DNA of 64,000 nt from Microcoleus sp. bin38.metabat.b11b12b14.051 (GTDB lineage: Bacteria; Cyanobacteriota; Cyanobacteriia; Cyanobacteriales; Microcoleaceae). Positions 48,099 through 57,600 of the stretch are shown piece by piece. Both the position numbers and the translations under genes were made by a program. Location: the NCBI RefSeq assembly GCF_013299165.1, contig NZ_JAAFKD010000001.1:62001-126000 (forward strand), given 5' to 3'. Position 1 is the stretch's first letter, and the number at the start of each line of letters is the position of its first letter. The notes under the pieces are model-generated. The model saw only the letters and a list, made by a program, of their open reading frames with translations, made no database searches and was not told the origin of the DNA.

Positions 48099-49550
48099 AT
48101 GAATAAATTAAATCATTTTACAGAACTCAAATATCAGCCTACAATTTGGAAAATTGCCCTTTTTGCATTAATATTTTTCCTGTGCAGCAGCGCACGCCAC
48201 GCCCTGCTTGAATCCAACGCCTTTGAACTCGGAATATACGATCAAGTAGCGTATCTAATCAGCCAAGGACAAACGCCGTTTTCCTCATTTCTCGAAATTC
48301 ACCACATGGGAAATCACGCCGCTGGGGTGATGTATCCCGTGGCTTTGCTTTACAAAATATATCCCCACGTTCATTGGCTGTTGTTAGTGCAAGCAGTGGC
48401 TCTAACATCAGGTGCTTTGCCTGTTTGGAGTTTGGCGCTTCAAGCCGGATTAAATAATAGCATATCTCGGGCGATCGCCCTGATGTACCTCCTGTATCCA
48501 TTAGTCTTCAATGTCAACCTCTTCGACTTCCACCCAGAAGTAATTGCTTTACCCGCACTACTAGCAGCAATCTTAGCCGCCAGACTGAATCAAACCCTGT
48601 GGTTTTGTGCTGCGATCATCTTAGTTTTGAGCTGCAAAGCCGTGCTATCTTTAACTGTGGCGGCGATGGGATTGTGGCTCTTGTGTTTTGACAAAAAACG
48701 CAATTGCGGACTCATAGCCTTATTTCTCGGCGCGGGTTGGTTCCTACTAGCTACTCAGGCTGTGATACCGTATTTCAATCAAGGAAGAGAACACGCGGGA
48801 ATCGGGCGCTATGGTTATTTAGGTCATTCAGTTTTAGAAATAGCTGTTAATTTAATTTTGAAACCCCATCTAATTTTAGGGCGCGTGTTTTCTGGTGATA
48901 CTTTTGAATATATAGGCTTATTGTTATTGCCTGTCATTTGGTGGATTTCGCCACGGCATCTGACACCTTTAATTAGTGCGGTGCCGATGTTAACGATGAA
49001 TATACTTTCCGATATCCCGGCTCAGCGAGATTTGATTCATCAATATTCTATTCCAATATTACCGTTTTTGTTGGTTGCCGTAATTGCCAGTTTAGCAGAT
49101 AGGAATCAGCACAAAACGAGCGCAATATTTGAAAAATTGCCAATTCCCGATTATCAATTGCCCAAAGTAATTGTAATTTGGTCGCTGATTGGCTTCTTAG
49201 CTTTAGCAAAATACGGCTATTTTTGGACTATTTATTTAGATTCCCTAGACACTTTACCCGCTACCAGAGAAGCAATTGCTCTCGTCAACACAAAAGGCAG
49301 TGTTTTAACAACTTCTCACATTGCTCCACACTTAACCCACCGCCCTGTAGTAAAATTAACTCAGGCTCACGCGCCACCTGCAAATATCGCAGAGTTTGAG
49401 TACGTGTTGCTAAATCTAAGGTATCCTGGCTGGATGAGCGATCGAGCTTTTGTGCAAAACCTAGTAACTCAACTCGGCAACAATCCCCAATTTACACTCA
49501 AATATCAGCGGGATGACATTTATTTATTTGCCAAAAACCCTAAAAAATAA
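48099..49550 (+). CDS. DUF2079 polytopic membrane protein, third of three
   Basis: 483 residues, the shortest of the three because the variable loop is small (about 335-352, KLPIPDYQLP, still resembling a translated spacer repeat). Motifs SSARHALLESNAFELGIYDQ, NLFDFHPEVIALPALLAAIL and MNILSDIPAQRDLIHQYSIP. The second and third genes are closer to each other than to the first. Three tandem copies suggest specialised substrates or a heteromeric complex. Confidence 0.85.
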   Translation: MNKLNHFTELKYQPTIWKIALFALIFFLCSSARHALLESNAFELGIYDQVAYLISQGQTPFSSFLEIHHMGNHAAGVMYPVALLYKIYPHVHWLLLVQAVALTSGALPVWSLALQAGLNNSISRAIALMYLLYPLVFNVNLFDFHPEVIALPALLAAILAARLNQTLWFCAAIILVLSCKAVLSLTVAAMGLWLLCFDKKRNCGLIALFLGAGWFLLATQAVIPYFNQGREHAGIGRYGYLGHSVLEIAVNLILKPHLILGRVFSGDTFEYIGLLLLPVIWWISPRHLTPLISAVPMLTMNILSDIPAQRDLIHQYSIPILPFLLVAVIASLADRNQHKTSAIFEKLPIPDYQLPKVIVIWSLIGFLALAKYGYFWTIYLDSLDTLPATREAIALVNTKGSVLTTSHIAPHLTHRPVVKLTQAHAPPANIAEFEYVLLNLRYPGWMSDRAFVQNLVTQLGNNPQFTLKYQRDDIYLFAKNPKK

Positions 49551-50162
49551 GTCATCATCTCTTCCTTCGCGCCTGAAAGCGCCTTCGCGGTTCGTAAAAC
49601 AAACCTGATTCACAAATCAACTCGGGACTGACGCGCTGCTACTAAAGAAACCCAATTTTTTACTTTCTTGTTTGTTCCTTCTACTTAATCCTCAACTTTC
49701 AAAGCCCTTATTGCCAAGTTGAGATAAGTGCGGAGGATTTCGGAACCCGATCGGTTGGGGGAAATTTTGCAGCCACTGACTCAGCCATTGCACTACTCGC
49801 TGCACAATTCCTGCAAACTCAGGAGATTTTTTGCGGAGGGTGGGTGCGGGGAAATTGCCCTCAGATGCCAGAAACAGGAACAGCCCTGTGATATTCTATC
49901 TTATTGGTATCCCCTTTGGCGGATGGTTTTTTCAGGGCGGGCGATCGGGCAAATCTATTGGCTGCTCAAAAAACCGGGTCAGCCGCCAGTTTCCAGAACC
50001 GAGACGGATGCGTGAAAAATCACTAAAAAACCGACAACCTAAAACTAAATTTTTGTCAAGGTTTTGCTTGCTGTAACTAAACAGAAATATCAAGTGTTTA
50101 AAATCACATTCTGGGGTACAATTGTCAAAAGCTCGTAGCATCCTCAACTCCGATCCTAAACT
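49551..50162. other. Spacer upstream of ftrC
   Basis: About 610 bases. Two overlapping frames in 49728-50076 have no clear start signal and no recognisable domain; they may be a decayed gene. A TACAAT hexamer at 50117-50122, 41 bases before the ftrC start, is a possible -10 element. Confidence 0.4.
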
Positions 50163-50525
50163 ATGAACACAACAGAAAAATCTAAACTCTCCAACGAAAA
50201 AACTTTGGAGGCGATGAAGAATTTCTCCGAAACCTACGCTAAGCGCACCGGAACTTACTTTTGTTCCGAACCTTCTGTCACGGCTGTTGTTATCGAAGGA
50301 CTAGCAAAGCACAAAGACGAACTAGGCGCTCCCCTATGCCCTTGTCGCCATTACGAAGATAAAGAAGCCGAAGTCAAAGCCGCCTACTGGAACTGTCCTT
50401 GCATTCCCATGCGCGAGCGCAAAGAATGTCACTGTATGTTATTTCTGACACCAGATAACGATTTTGCTGGAACTAATCAGGAAATTGGTATGGATCAGAT
50501 TCACGCTGTCAGAGAAACCATGTAA
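50163..50525 (+). CDS. ftrC: Ferredoxin:thioredoxin reductase, catalytic chain
   Basis: 120 residues, family length. The seven-cysteine pattern is complete: CPCRHY (59-61), NCPCIPMRERKECHCMLF (78-80 and 89-91) and the lone Cys34. These bind the 4Fe-4S cluster and form the redox-active disulfide that passes electrons from ferredoxin to thioredoxin, switching Calvin-cycle enzymes on in light. The variable chain (ftrV) is not in the window, as usual. Stand-alone gene. Confidence 0.97.
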   Translation: MNTTEKSKLSNEKTLEAMKNFSETYAKRTGTYFCSEPSVTAVVIEGLAKHKDELGAPLCPCRHYEDKEAEVKAAYWNCPCIPMRERKECHCMLFLTPDNDFAGTNQEIGMDQIHAVRETM

Positions 50526-50649
50526 TCGGTTAAGTAGGCGGTCGTAAAATTGGCAGCAGTTTTGAAAATAGGCCTGAAATTTTCCTATTTTTAAAACTTA
50601 GCTATTAACAAAACCGACCGCCACTCGACCAGGTATAGGATAGTTCACT

Positions 50650-50760
50650 TAAGTGAGGTATAATTTTAGATTTTAGATTTTAGATTTTAGATTTTAGATT
50701 GGGGGATTTATGAATTATTAATTCATTGTCAATACCTCATTTTTATGAAAAAGGCTATAT
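50650..50760. repeat. Composite element: ATTTTAG heptamers between TACCTC-type ends, copy A
   Basis: GTGAGGTATAA at the left and TCAATACCTCATTTTTATGA at the right bracket five ATTTTAG units and TTGGGGGATT. The right end (ACCTCATTTTTATGAAAAAGG) matches, inverted, the left end of copy C at 61312. Copies B and C are at 54951-55045 and 61312-61437. Confidence 0.7.
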
Positions 50761-50790
50761 CCAAAATTAAAAGTTCCCAATCTCAAATCA

Positions 50791-51207
50791 ATGACAGAGG
50801 AAATGCCGATCGAGTTTTGGCAAGGTATCGAACAGTTTAACAGCCAAGATTTTTACGCTTGTCACGATACTTTAGAGGCTTTGTGGATGGAAGCGGGCGA
50901 GCCGGAGAAAAGGTTTTATCAGGGAATATTGCAAATTGCCGTGGCGCTTTATCACTTAAGCAATCAAAACTGGCGCGGTGCAGTAATCTTGCTGGGAGAA
51001 GGTATAAATCGGCTCAGCTATTATCAGCCGAGTTATGCCGGAATTGCTGTAGAAGATTTGCTCGGACAAAGCGCTAAACTTTTGAGCGCTTTGCAACAAG
51101 CTGGCCCGGAAGCAGTAACTAATTTTCTACCATTGTTCGCAGGTACGGAAGTTGCAGGCTTGCAATTACCATACATTATCAAAGTAGAACAGGTTTCAAT
51201 ATCATAA
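50791..51207 (+). CDS. DUF309-family protein
   Basis: 138 residues. FWQGIEQFNSQDFYACHDTL, EALWMEAGEPEKRFYQGILQ and ALYHLSNQNWRGAVILLGEG are the DUF309 signature with its conserved His and Glu/Asp cluster, which suggests a metal or small-molecule site in a helical bundle. Function unknown. ATG at 50791, preceded by weak signals only. The tandem repeat array follows 93 bases after the stop. Confidence 0.88.
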   Translation: MTEEMPIEFWQGIEQFNSQDFYACHDTLEALWMEAGEPEKRFYQGILQIAVALYHLSNQNWRGAVILLGEGINRLSYYQPSYAGIAVEDLLGQSAKLLSALQQAGPEAVTNFLPLFAGTEVAGLQLPYIIKVEQVSIS

Positions 51208-51300
51208 AGATTACATGATCAAATTATTGCACGGGCTTTATTTGATTATTTTTTGGGTCGTAAGGAATGCCAGTTTTTGTTGGCTAAAAGTCGTGCCAGA

Positions 51301-51628
51301 GAGGACTAAAGTCCTTACTACGAACCTTGAGGACTAAAGTCCTTACTACGAACCTTGAGGACTAAAGTCCTTACTACAAACCTTGAGGACTGAAGTCCTT
51401 ACTACGAACCTTGAGGACTAAAGTCCTTACTACAAACCTTGAGGACTGAAGTCCTTACTACGAACCTTGAGGAGTAAAGTCCTTACTACGAACCTTGAGG
51501 ACTGAAGTCCTTACTACGAACCTTGAGGACTGAAGTCCTTACTACGAACCTTGAGGACTGAAGTCCTTACTACGAACCTTGAGGACTGAAGTCCTTACTA
51601 CGAACCTTGAGGACTGAAGTCCTTACTA
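51301..51628. repeat. Twelve tandem copies of a 28-bp palindromic unit
   Basis: The unit is GAGGACTAAAGTCCTTACTA plus CGAACCTT; the copies start every 28 bases from 51301, and the last (51609) is partial. Variation is limited to A/G at one position of the loop (TAA or TGA), ACGAA/ACAAA, and one copy with GGAGT (about 51469). Each unit has an AGGACT/AGTCCT stem. There are no unique spacers, so it is not CRISPR. It fills most of the spacer 51208-51809. Confidence 0.95.
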
Positions 51629-51809
51629 AAAACTGTAAATCATCCAAACACGTAGTGAAAATGGCTATTGTCTTGCTAGGATAATTGGTTGACGCTCTCC
51701 GGCAGCTCGATCGACCTCACGAGACTTTTTCACTGCCGTTAAGATATAATACCTAACCGATCGGGTGTGGTGGAGCTAATCTCCCTAGAGAAAAATCAGG
51801 GGTGAGATA

Positions 51810-52364
51810 ATGCCCTTCAGCAATTTCAAAAATTTTGAGGCTTGCCAAGCTATGATGCCCTCCGCTAAACTGCTCAACTCCCGCATATTTAAAGGATTAT
51901 CGCTGCTGTTGCCGCTGACTCTGGCTGGCGCGATCGCCTCTCCTACCTACCCGCAAGCTGCCCCGCCCCGCACTCTCAGCGTGCGATCGGACGTTCAAGA
52001 AGCCGATTCCAAAACAGGTATCGTCACAGCCCGCGGCAACGTCCAAATCAACTATCCAGCCCGCCAAATCCAAGCCACCGCAGCTCAAGCTCAATACTTC
52101 AGCCGCGAGCGCCGGATCATTCTCAGTGGCGACGTGTACGTCTTGCAGCAGGGAAACAGCCTGCGCGGCGAAACCATCACATACTTGATTGACGAAGGGC
52201 GGTTTATTGCGCTCCCAGACAACCCAGGACAGGTAGAATCCGTCTATCTGGTGGCACCGGAACAAGATGCAGCAGCCCAAAACTCGATCGGGCCAAAACC
52301 GGGCCCAGTAAATCCAAATCCCGCTGTTAAACCGCCCGCACGTCCCCGAACAGCCCCCAAATAA
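51810..52364 (+). CDS. LptA/OstA-like periplasmic protein
   Basis: 184 residues. Signal peptide at about 26-48 (GLSLLLPLTLAGAIASPTYP). The mature part has the OstA/LptA beta-strand repeats: TGIVTARGNVQINYPARQIQ, then ILSGDVYVLQQGNSLRGETI. LptA proteins bridge inner and outer membranes to carry lipopolysaccharide. A Pro-rich tail (about 158-184) ends the protein. It is the first of three Lpt-type genes in the same orientation, 490 bases before lptB. Starts at 51810 or at ATG 51852 are both possible. Confidence 0.82.
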   Translation: MPFSNFKNFEACQAMMPSAKLLNSRIFKGLSLLLPLTLAGAIASPTYPQAAPPRTLSVRSDVQEADSKTGIVTARGNVQINYPARQIQATAAQAQYFSRERRIILSGDVYVLQQGNSLRGETITYLIDEGRFIALPDNPGQVESVYLVAPEQDAAAQNSIGPKPGPVNPNPAVKPPARPRTAPK

Positions 52365-52854
52365 CAGCCCCCAATCGCAGCAAAATTTCGCATCGACAAA
52401 AACATCAATTGTTGCATATATACCTAAGACAATAATTTTTATTGCAATTATTGTGGAACCGGCATCCTGCCTGTTCCGAGCTCAAAGCTGAAAATCGCGA
52501 CACTTGAAAACCCAAAATAGATGCGAAATTTCGTCTTTGAAAAAGTAGGAAGTGGGAAATTATAAAATATCAACTTGAAACGCGATCGCAGCAGCCCGCA
52601 ATCGGAAATTTAACTGGCAAGTAAATCCACCTAATTAAAAGTAAAATAGCGATCGCTCACACGCTGGCTGTGCATTCCCTCTTGCTTCCTGATGATTAAC
52701 GACTGATGACTAATGACTGCTGTTCGATCGCGGGGACAGCAAAACATCACTACCGACTACCGACTACTGACTACTGACTACTGCCCACTGCCCACTGTCA
52801 ACTGTCAACTGTCAACTGTCAACTGACTTCTTCTTAAAAATTGCCTCGGCGAGC
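52365..52854. other. Spacer between lptA-like gene and lptB with short tandem repeats
   Basis: Contains one GTGGAACCGGCATCCTGCCT unit (about 52452) and a run of seven-base units from about 52751 to 52826 (CTACTGA, CACTGCC, AACTGTC). No gene seen. Confidence 0.55.
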
Positions 52855-53583
52855 ATGAAAATTGTACTCGAAAATATTCACAAATCCTACGGGAAACGTA
52901 ATGTAGTCAGTCGCGTCAACCTTTCGGTAGCCCAAGGAGAAATCGTAGGACTCCTCGGCCCCAACGGTGCCGGCAAAACCACAACATTTTACATAGCAAC
53001 CGGATTAGAAAAACCCAATCAAGGGACTGTTTGGCTCAACGATTTAGACATTACTAAATTGCCCATGCACAAACGAGCGGAATTGGGAATAGGCTATCTC
53101 GCTCAAGAAGCCAGCATTTTTCGCAACATGAGCGTGCGCGACAACATTTTGTTAGTCCTAGAACAAACTCAAGTGCCGCGCTGGGAATGGAAACAGCGAG
53201 TCGATTTTCTGTTGGAAGAATTTCGATTGCAAAAAATCGCATCCAGTTTGGGAATTCTAATTTCCGGGGGAGAAAGGCGGCGGACTGAGCTAGCGAGAGC
53301 TTTAGCGGCTGGGCGAGATGGGCCGATGTTCCTATTTTTAGACGAACCATTCGCAGGTGTCGATCCGATCGCCGTTGACGAAATTCAGACGATAATTGCC
53401 AAACTGCGCGATCGTCAAATCGGCATCCTGATCACCGATCACAACGTCCGAGAAACCCTCGAAATTACCGATCGAGCCTACATCATGCGAGACGGTCAAA
53501 TTTTAGCCTCCGGGGCTGAAGAAGAACTCTACAGCAACCCTTTAGTGCGCCAGTATTACTTAGGCGACAACTTCGTGCGATAG
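52855..53583 (+). CDS. lptB: LPS export ABC transporter ATP-binding protein LptB
   Basis: 242 residues. Walker A GPNGAGKT (35-42), Q loop AQEASIFRNMSV, signature ISGGERRRTE, Walker B LFLDEPFAGVDP and H loop ITDHNVRE are all intact. The EASIFRN segment and length are those of LptB rather than of a branched-chain amino acid ATPase. It energises extraction of lipopolysaccharide from the inner membrane by LptF/LptG. It lies between the LptA-like and LptF/G genes. Confidence 0.93.
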   Translation: MKIVLENIHKSYGKRNVVSRVNLSVAQGEIVGLLGPNGAGKTTTFYIATGLEKPNQGTVWLNDLDITKLPMHKRAELGIGYLAQEASIFRNMSVRDNILLVLEQTQVPRWEWKQRVDFLLEEFRLQKIASSLGILISGGERRRTELARALAAGRDGPMFLFLDEPFAGVDPIAVDEIQTIIAKLRDRQIGILITDHNVRETLEITDRAYIMRDGQILASGAEEELYSNPLVRQYYLGDNFVR

Positions 53584-53654
53584 TTTTTTCACAGCAGAAA
53601 GCAGAATTTGAGAATTTAAAATTTAAATTTTACAGGGCTGAGGCACGAGACCAA

Positions 53655-53719
53655 AGAAACCGGGTTTTTTATCGAATCTGCGGGCTCCGACGCGTCTTTT
53701 CCTAAAAAACCCGGTTTCT
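53655..53719. repeat. AAACCCGG palindromic element, copy 4, between lptB and lptF/G
   Basis: AGAAACCGGGTTTTTT and AAAAAACCCGGTTTCT arms around ATCGAATCTGCGGGCTCCGA... Same family as the three copies at 12.9-13.4 kb. A stem with a T-run here would reduce read-through from lptB into the permease gene. Confidence 0.8.
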
Positions 53720-53778
53720 AACCACCGCTGCGTAAATCCTATTTTAGATTGAGGAGCAAACCGCAAAAACGGCAAAGT

Positions 53779-54945
53779 ATGAAAATAGCAATCTCCAAAT
53801 CTTTCAATCCCTTCAACTGGCTACCGAGAATTTCAGTAATGGACTGGTACATTACCAAAGAACTAATCGGCCCGTTTCTGTTTGGCGTCGGACTGTTTAC
53901 CTCCGTCGCCGTCACCGTTGGAGCATTATTTGAATTAGTCCGCAGAGTAGCAGAATCAGGCCTGCCCTACGGCGCCGCGATGGAAATTTTTCTGCTGCAA
54001 ATTCCATACTTTGTAGTATTGGCTTTCCCCATGTCAATGCTGCTAGCAACCTTAATGAGCTACAGCCGACTCTCCAGCGACAGCGAACTCATCGCCCTCC
54101 GCAGTTGCGGAGTTAGCGTTTACCGCTTGATCGTGCCGGCAGTAATTATGAGTTTAATTGTTGCGGGTTTGACCTTTGGCTTGCAAGAATTAGTCGTACC
54201 CGCCGCCAGCTACAGAGCAACTTTAACTTTAGACAGAGCGCTTAAACGAGAAAAACCGACTTTTCAAGATCGCAATATTATCTACACAGAATTTCGCAAA
54301 CCCGAAAAAGGCGGTGAAGAAATTCTGTCCCGCTTTTTTTATGCAGAACAGTTTGATGGCCAGCAAATGAAAGGTTTAACAATTATCGATCGCTCCGCCC
54401 CTGGTCTCAATCAAATCGTTTCTTCGGAATCAGCTACTTGGAATGCCTCAGAAAACACCTGGGATTTTTTCAACGGCACCGCTTATATAGTAGCTCCAGA
54501 CGGCTCTTACCGCAATATAGTTAGATTTCAACACCAGCAGTTGCAACTCCCCCGCACGCCCTTAGATTTAGCTGCCAGAGTGCGAGACTTCAAGGAAATG
54601 AACATTGCCCAAGCTTTAGAGCGTTTGGAAATCATTAAAAACAGCGGCGACGCACCGCAAATTCGCAAACTGCGGGTGCGAATTCAAGAAAAATATGCTT
54701 TTCCTTTCGTGTGCTTGGTATTTGGTTTAGTGGGAGCTGCTTTGGGAACTCAACCGCGCCGCTCCGGGAAAGGAACGAGTTTTGGTATTAGCGTGGTGGT
54801 GATTTTCACTTACTATGTATTTTCTTTCATCACCAGTTCGATGGGCGTGAAAGCTGTTTTGACACCGATTTTGTCGGCTTGGCTGCCGATCGCCTTTGGT
54901 TTAGGAATCGGGGGATTGTTGTTAGGACGAGCAGCCTCTAGATAA
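53779..54945 (+). CDS. LptF/LptG family permease (YjgP/YjgQ)
   Basis: About 388 residues from ATG 53779; a TTG ten codons upstream also fits. The MDWYITKELIGPFLFGVGLF start, three to four N-terminal helices, a large periplasmic domain (about 150-280) and C-terminal helices (VCLVFGLVGAALGTQPRRSG, GISVVVIFTYYVFSFITSSM) are typical. Cyanobacteria often have a single LptF/G-like protein that would form a homodimer. It is the membrane part of the Lpt ABC exporter with LptB. Confidence 0.9.
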   Translation: MKIAISKSFNPFNWLPRISVMDWYITKELIGPFLFGVGLFTSVAVTVGALFELVRRVAESGLPYGAAMEIFLLQIPYFVVLAFPMSMLLATLMSYSRLSSDSELIALRSCGVSVYRLIVPAVIMSLIVAGLTFGLQELVVPAASYRATLTLDRALKREKPTFQDRNIIYTEFRKPEKGGEEILSRFFYAEQFDGQQMKGLTIIDRSAPGLNQIVSSESATWNASENTWDFFNGTAYIVAPDGSYRNIVRFQHQQLQLPRTPLDLAARVRDFKEMNIAQALERLEIIKNSGDAPQIRKLRVRIQEKYAFPFVCLVFGLVGAALGTQPRRSGKGTSFGISVVVIFTYYVFSFITSSMGVKAVLTPILSAWLPIAFGLGIGGLLLGRAASR

Positions 54946-54950
54946 GTTAT

Positions 54951-55045
54951 GGTCTTTCTCAAAAACCTTAGGTACAGGTTTTGATTTTCCATTTTTCGAT
55001 TTGAGATTTGGGGATTGGGGGATTGATTGGTCAATACCTCCTTCC
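54951..55045. repeat. Composite TACCTC-bounded element, copy B
   Basis: TCTTTCTCAAAAACCTTAGG and TCAATACCTCC ends around GATTTGAGATTTGGGGATTG. Compared with copies A and C the internal heptamers are fewer. It lies between the convergent LptF/G and low-complexity genes. Confidence 0.65.
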
Positions 55046-55050
55046 ATCCT

Positions 55051-56409
55051 CTACGGATTACCAAAAGTATTGATTTCGCCACCGCCGAGATAGCGTCCCG
55101 GAGTTAGGGAGCGAGGGCTAGAAACAGGTTCCGGTTGAATTTGCTGGGTCTGATTATTTGTGTTTTGAGGCACAACCCCAAAGTTAGGCTGACTGGGCAA
55201 GTTAAGCTGGTTCGGTTGAGTTTGTTGGAATTGAGCATTGGCTGAATTGGGAGAGAATTGGGGATTAATCATCTTGTTTTCCCCGATCGCGCTGGGAAAA
55301 GCGGATTGACGGACATTCGGCACTACGGGTATTGGCCCGGGTGTGGTGACTGGAAGCGCCACAGGTTGAAATTGCGGTGCTAAGCCGGAGCCGGATAAAT
55401 TAGTTTGGTAGGGATTTTTTGGCACAGCCACAGCCGCAGGTGCAGTATTAATTTCCGGGAGGCTGGGTACTCCGGAGTTTAACCCGGCAAATGATTCAGG
55501 GGCTGTAGCTGCCGGGTTTAAGAATTGTTGAGATTCGTTGATAATTGTATTGGTCTGAACTGGAAGTTGCCCAAGTGCTGCCGGAACATTCACAGGATTT
55601 TCTCTCCCTTGAGCTGTAGCGGTGGTTGGCAGCACATTTGCCGGATTTGCTGGAGGATCGGCCCCAGCCGATCGATCGAGCAATTTAGCCGATGAAGCCG
55701 TTTTTTGACTTGAAGCCGCGGTTGTCGAAGTGCTACCAGCGACGTATTTTTTCATAGCTGTTTGCAGCGGGCTCAAAGGCAGAGGATTGTCGTTTTGTTT
55801 CCCGGAACTAGCGCCCGATGCCTGCGGTAAACTTGCTGTCGGTGTACTCCCCGACTCGGCGATCGTTTTGTTTCCCGAAATCGAGCCGCTGTCGCTAGGT
55901 GGACTCAAATCTTCTGTCGCGTTTAAACTTGGGAAGCTGGAATTTGGCAGGCTATTGTTGAGTGTCCCAACCGCAGAATTTTGTAAATTTTGCAGCGACA
56001 CAAATGTATTTGTTGCCGCTGGCTTGGGCGCGGAAGGTCGCCGCGGAATTTCTAAGGTGCGAGTGCGAATTTCGTCGAATAAACCTTTGCCTTTGACTGT
56101 TACTGAATTTAACAAGTTCTGTTCTGAATTAGAGCTATTTAACTGATTGACTAGCACAGGCAAGCTGTCGATTTCAGCCGCAATCGCGCTATCTTCAGGA
56201 GAAAGCCCCGGCAGCGAATCTGATTTTTTTGAGGCTGCTACTTCTTCGCCATCTACGCTCAACCTTTCTGGATGTACGGAGACCTCCCAGATAAATAACC
56301 CTCCCCCGCAGAGTACGGCTAGGGGAGCCCAAACCGCGGGTTGCGCCCAGTGGCGCAATCGTGCTATCAGATAGCGGACAGATGTAGGGAATCTTTTGAA
56401 ACTTGACAT
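55051..56409 (-). CDS. Membrane-anchored, low-complexity protein of unknown function
   Basis: 452 residues from ATG 56409, which has GGAAGGA upstream; an ATG 14 codons earlier lacks one. A short basic N-terminus precedes one membrane helix (about 28-44, WAPLAVLCGGGLFIWEV). The rest is Pro/Ser/Asn/Gln-rich and probably disordered, with few aromatic residues, ending in SLTPGRYLGGGEINTFGNP. The DSLPVLVNQLNSSNSEQNLL region may form a short helix. I do not know the family. Possibly an envelope linker; divergent from pgl, convergent with lptF/G. Confidence 0.65.
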   Translation of the reverse strand: MSSFKRFPTSVRYLIARLRHWAQPAVWAPLAVLCGGGLFIWEVSVHPERLSVDGEEVAASKKSDSLPGLSPEDSAIAAEIDSLPVLVNQLNSSNSEQNLLNSVTVKGKGLFDEIRTRTLEIPRRPSAPKPAATNTFVSLQNLQNSAVGTLNNSLPNSSFPSLNATEDLSPPSDSGSISGNKTIAESGSTPTASLPQASGASSGKQNDNPLPLSPLQTAMKKYVAGSTSTTAASSQKTASSAKLLDRSAGADPPANPANVLPTTATAQGRENPVNVPAALGQLPVQTNTIINESQQFLNPAATAPESFAGLNSGVPSLPEINTAPAAVAVPKNPYQTNLSGSGLAPQFQPVALPVTTPGPIPVVPNVRQSAFPSAIGENKMINPQFSPNSANAQFQQTQPNQLNLPSQPNFGVVPQNTNNQTQQIQPEPVSSPRSLTPGRYLGGGEINTFGNP

Positions 56410-56732
56410 AGTTTTCCTTCCATCCTGTGCGGACTTAAAACTATTTTTCATAGTCTACCACATCAATCTTGATTATTTTTGCGATCCCGGGTAAGCGCGA
56501 TCGGGTTTTTCAGAAAAAGTTGCTACACATATATCCAACAGATGAAGCTCTATCCAACACTGGTATAAATATGTGTTGCCAGGTAAAATAAAGCGGCCAT
56601 AGGAATGATAAAATCTGACCAGAGGCAGTGTTTAGCCTGCCGGGGGGCTGGTCGATCGACCGCTCAGCAAAATGTCAAGGAAAAATTGGCAATTGTTGAG
56701 AACAACACCCAAGGAAACTTGAGAGGAATTTG

Positions 56733-57452
56733 ATGCAAAAAGTAGTAGAAGTATTAGGAAGTCGGGAAGAACTAATAGAGCGCTCGCTCGCGGTTGTCCT
56801 GTCGAAAATCACAGCAGCGATCGCAGAACGCGGAATGTGTACGATCGCCGCAGCGGGCGGAAGTACACCAGAACCACTCTACCGATCGCTGGCGACCCAA
56901 GATTTGCCTTGGGACAAAATTCACGTTTTTTGGGGCGACGAACGCTACGTTGCCCCAGAACACCAGGACAGCAATCAAAAAATGGCGCGCCTCGTATGGC
57001 TCGATCGAGTAAATATCCCCGCCGGCAACATCCACCCGATGCCCACAGGCGCAGGCGACCCCGCAGCCGACTGTAGGGCCTACCAAACCGAATTGCAGCA
57101 ATTCTTCCAAATATCCGACGGCGAAGTTCCCGCTTTCGACATCATTCTCTTGGGCATAGGAGACGACGCCCACACAGCCTCTCTATTTCCAGGCACAGCA
57201 GCCTTGCAAGTGCGATCGGCCCTAGTAACTGTCGGCAACAAAGACGGTCAACCCCGCATCACCTTTACAGTCCCCTTAATCAACCGCGCCCGGTGCGTCA
57301 TTTTTATGGTGGCAGGAGCCAGCAAACAACCCGCCTTAGCTGAAATTTTTGCCCCCGCAGCCGACGACATGACCTATCCGGCCAGACTCGTTCAACCAGA
57401 AGGCGAACTTTGGTGGCTGCTGGATGCCCTCGCTGGCGCAGCACTAAAATAG
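56733..57452 (+). CDS. pgl: 6-phosphogluconolactonase
   Basis: 239 residues from ATG 56733 (GAGAGGAA upstream; TTG 56730 is an alternative). Motifs: AAGGSTPEPLYRSLA, VFWGDERYVAPEHQDSNQKM, IHPMPTG and LLGIGDDAHTASLFPG, all typical of DevB/Pgl. The family usually has D-G-H in the last motif; here it is D-A-H, which should be tolerated. It hydrolyses 6-phosphogluconolactone in the oxidative pentose phosphate pathway, the main dark NADPH source. Stand-alone. Confidence 0.95.
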   Translation: MQKVVEVLGSREELIERSLAVVLSKITAAIAERGMCTIAAAGGSTPEPLYRSLATQDLPWDKIHVFWGDERYVAPEHQDSNQKMARLVWLDRVNIPAGNIHPMPTGAGDPAADCRAYQTELQQFFQISDGEVPAFDIILLGIGDDAHTASLFPGTAALQVRSALVTVGNKDGQPRITFTVPLINRARCVIFMVAGASKQPALAEIFAPAADDMTYPARLVQPEGELWWLLDALAGAALK

Positions 57453-57600
57453 CCTCAACAGCGGCTCCAGTCCACACAGCCATCACTATCACTAATTGAA
57501 TCTTTCCTTTAACCCCGAGTGTCACGGCGCGAGATCACTTGCTAGTATGAGCGAAGCAATATGAGAATTGTGGCGGTTAAAGTTAAAATTTGACCATATA

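Noticed and set aside
49728-50076. Two overlapping frames before ftrC
   Set aside because: No start signals, no domain and mutually exclusive frames; at most a decayed gene.
51301-51628. Regular 28-bp repeats as a CRISPR array
   Set aside because: The units follow each other directly with no unique spacers, and no cas gene is present.
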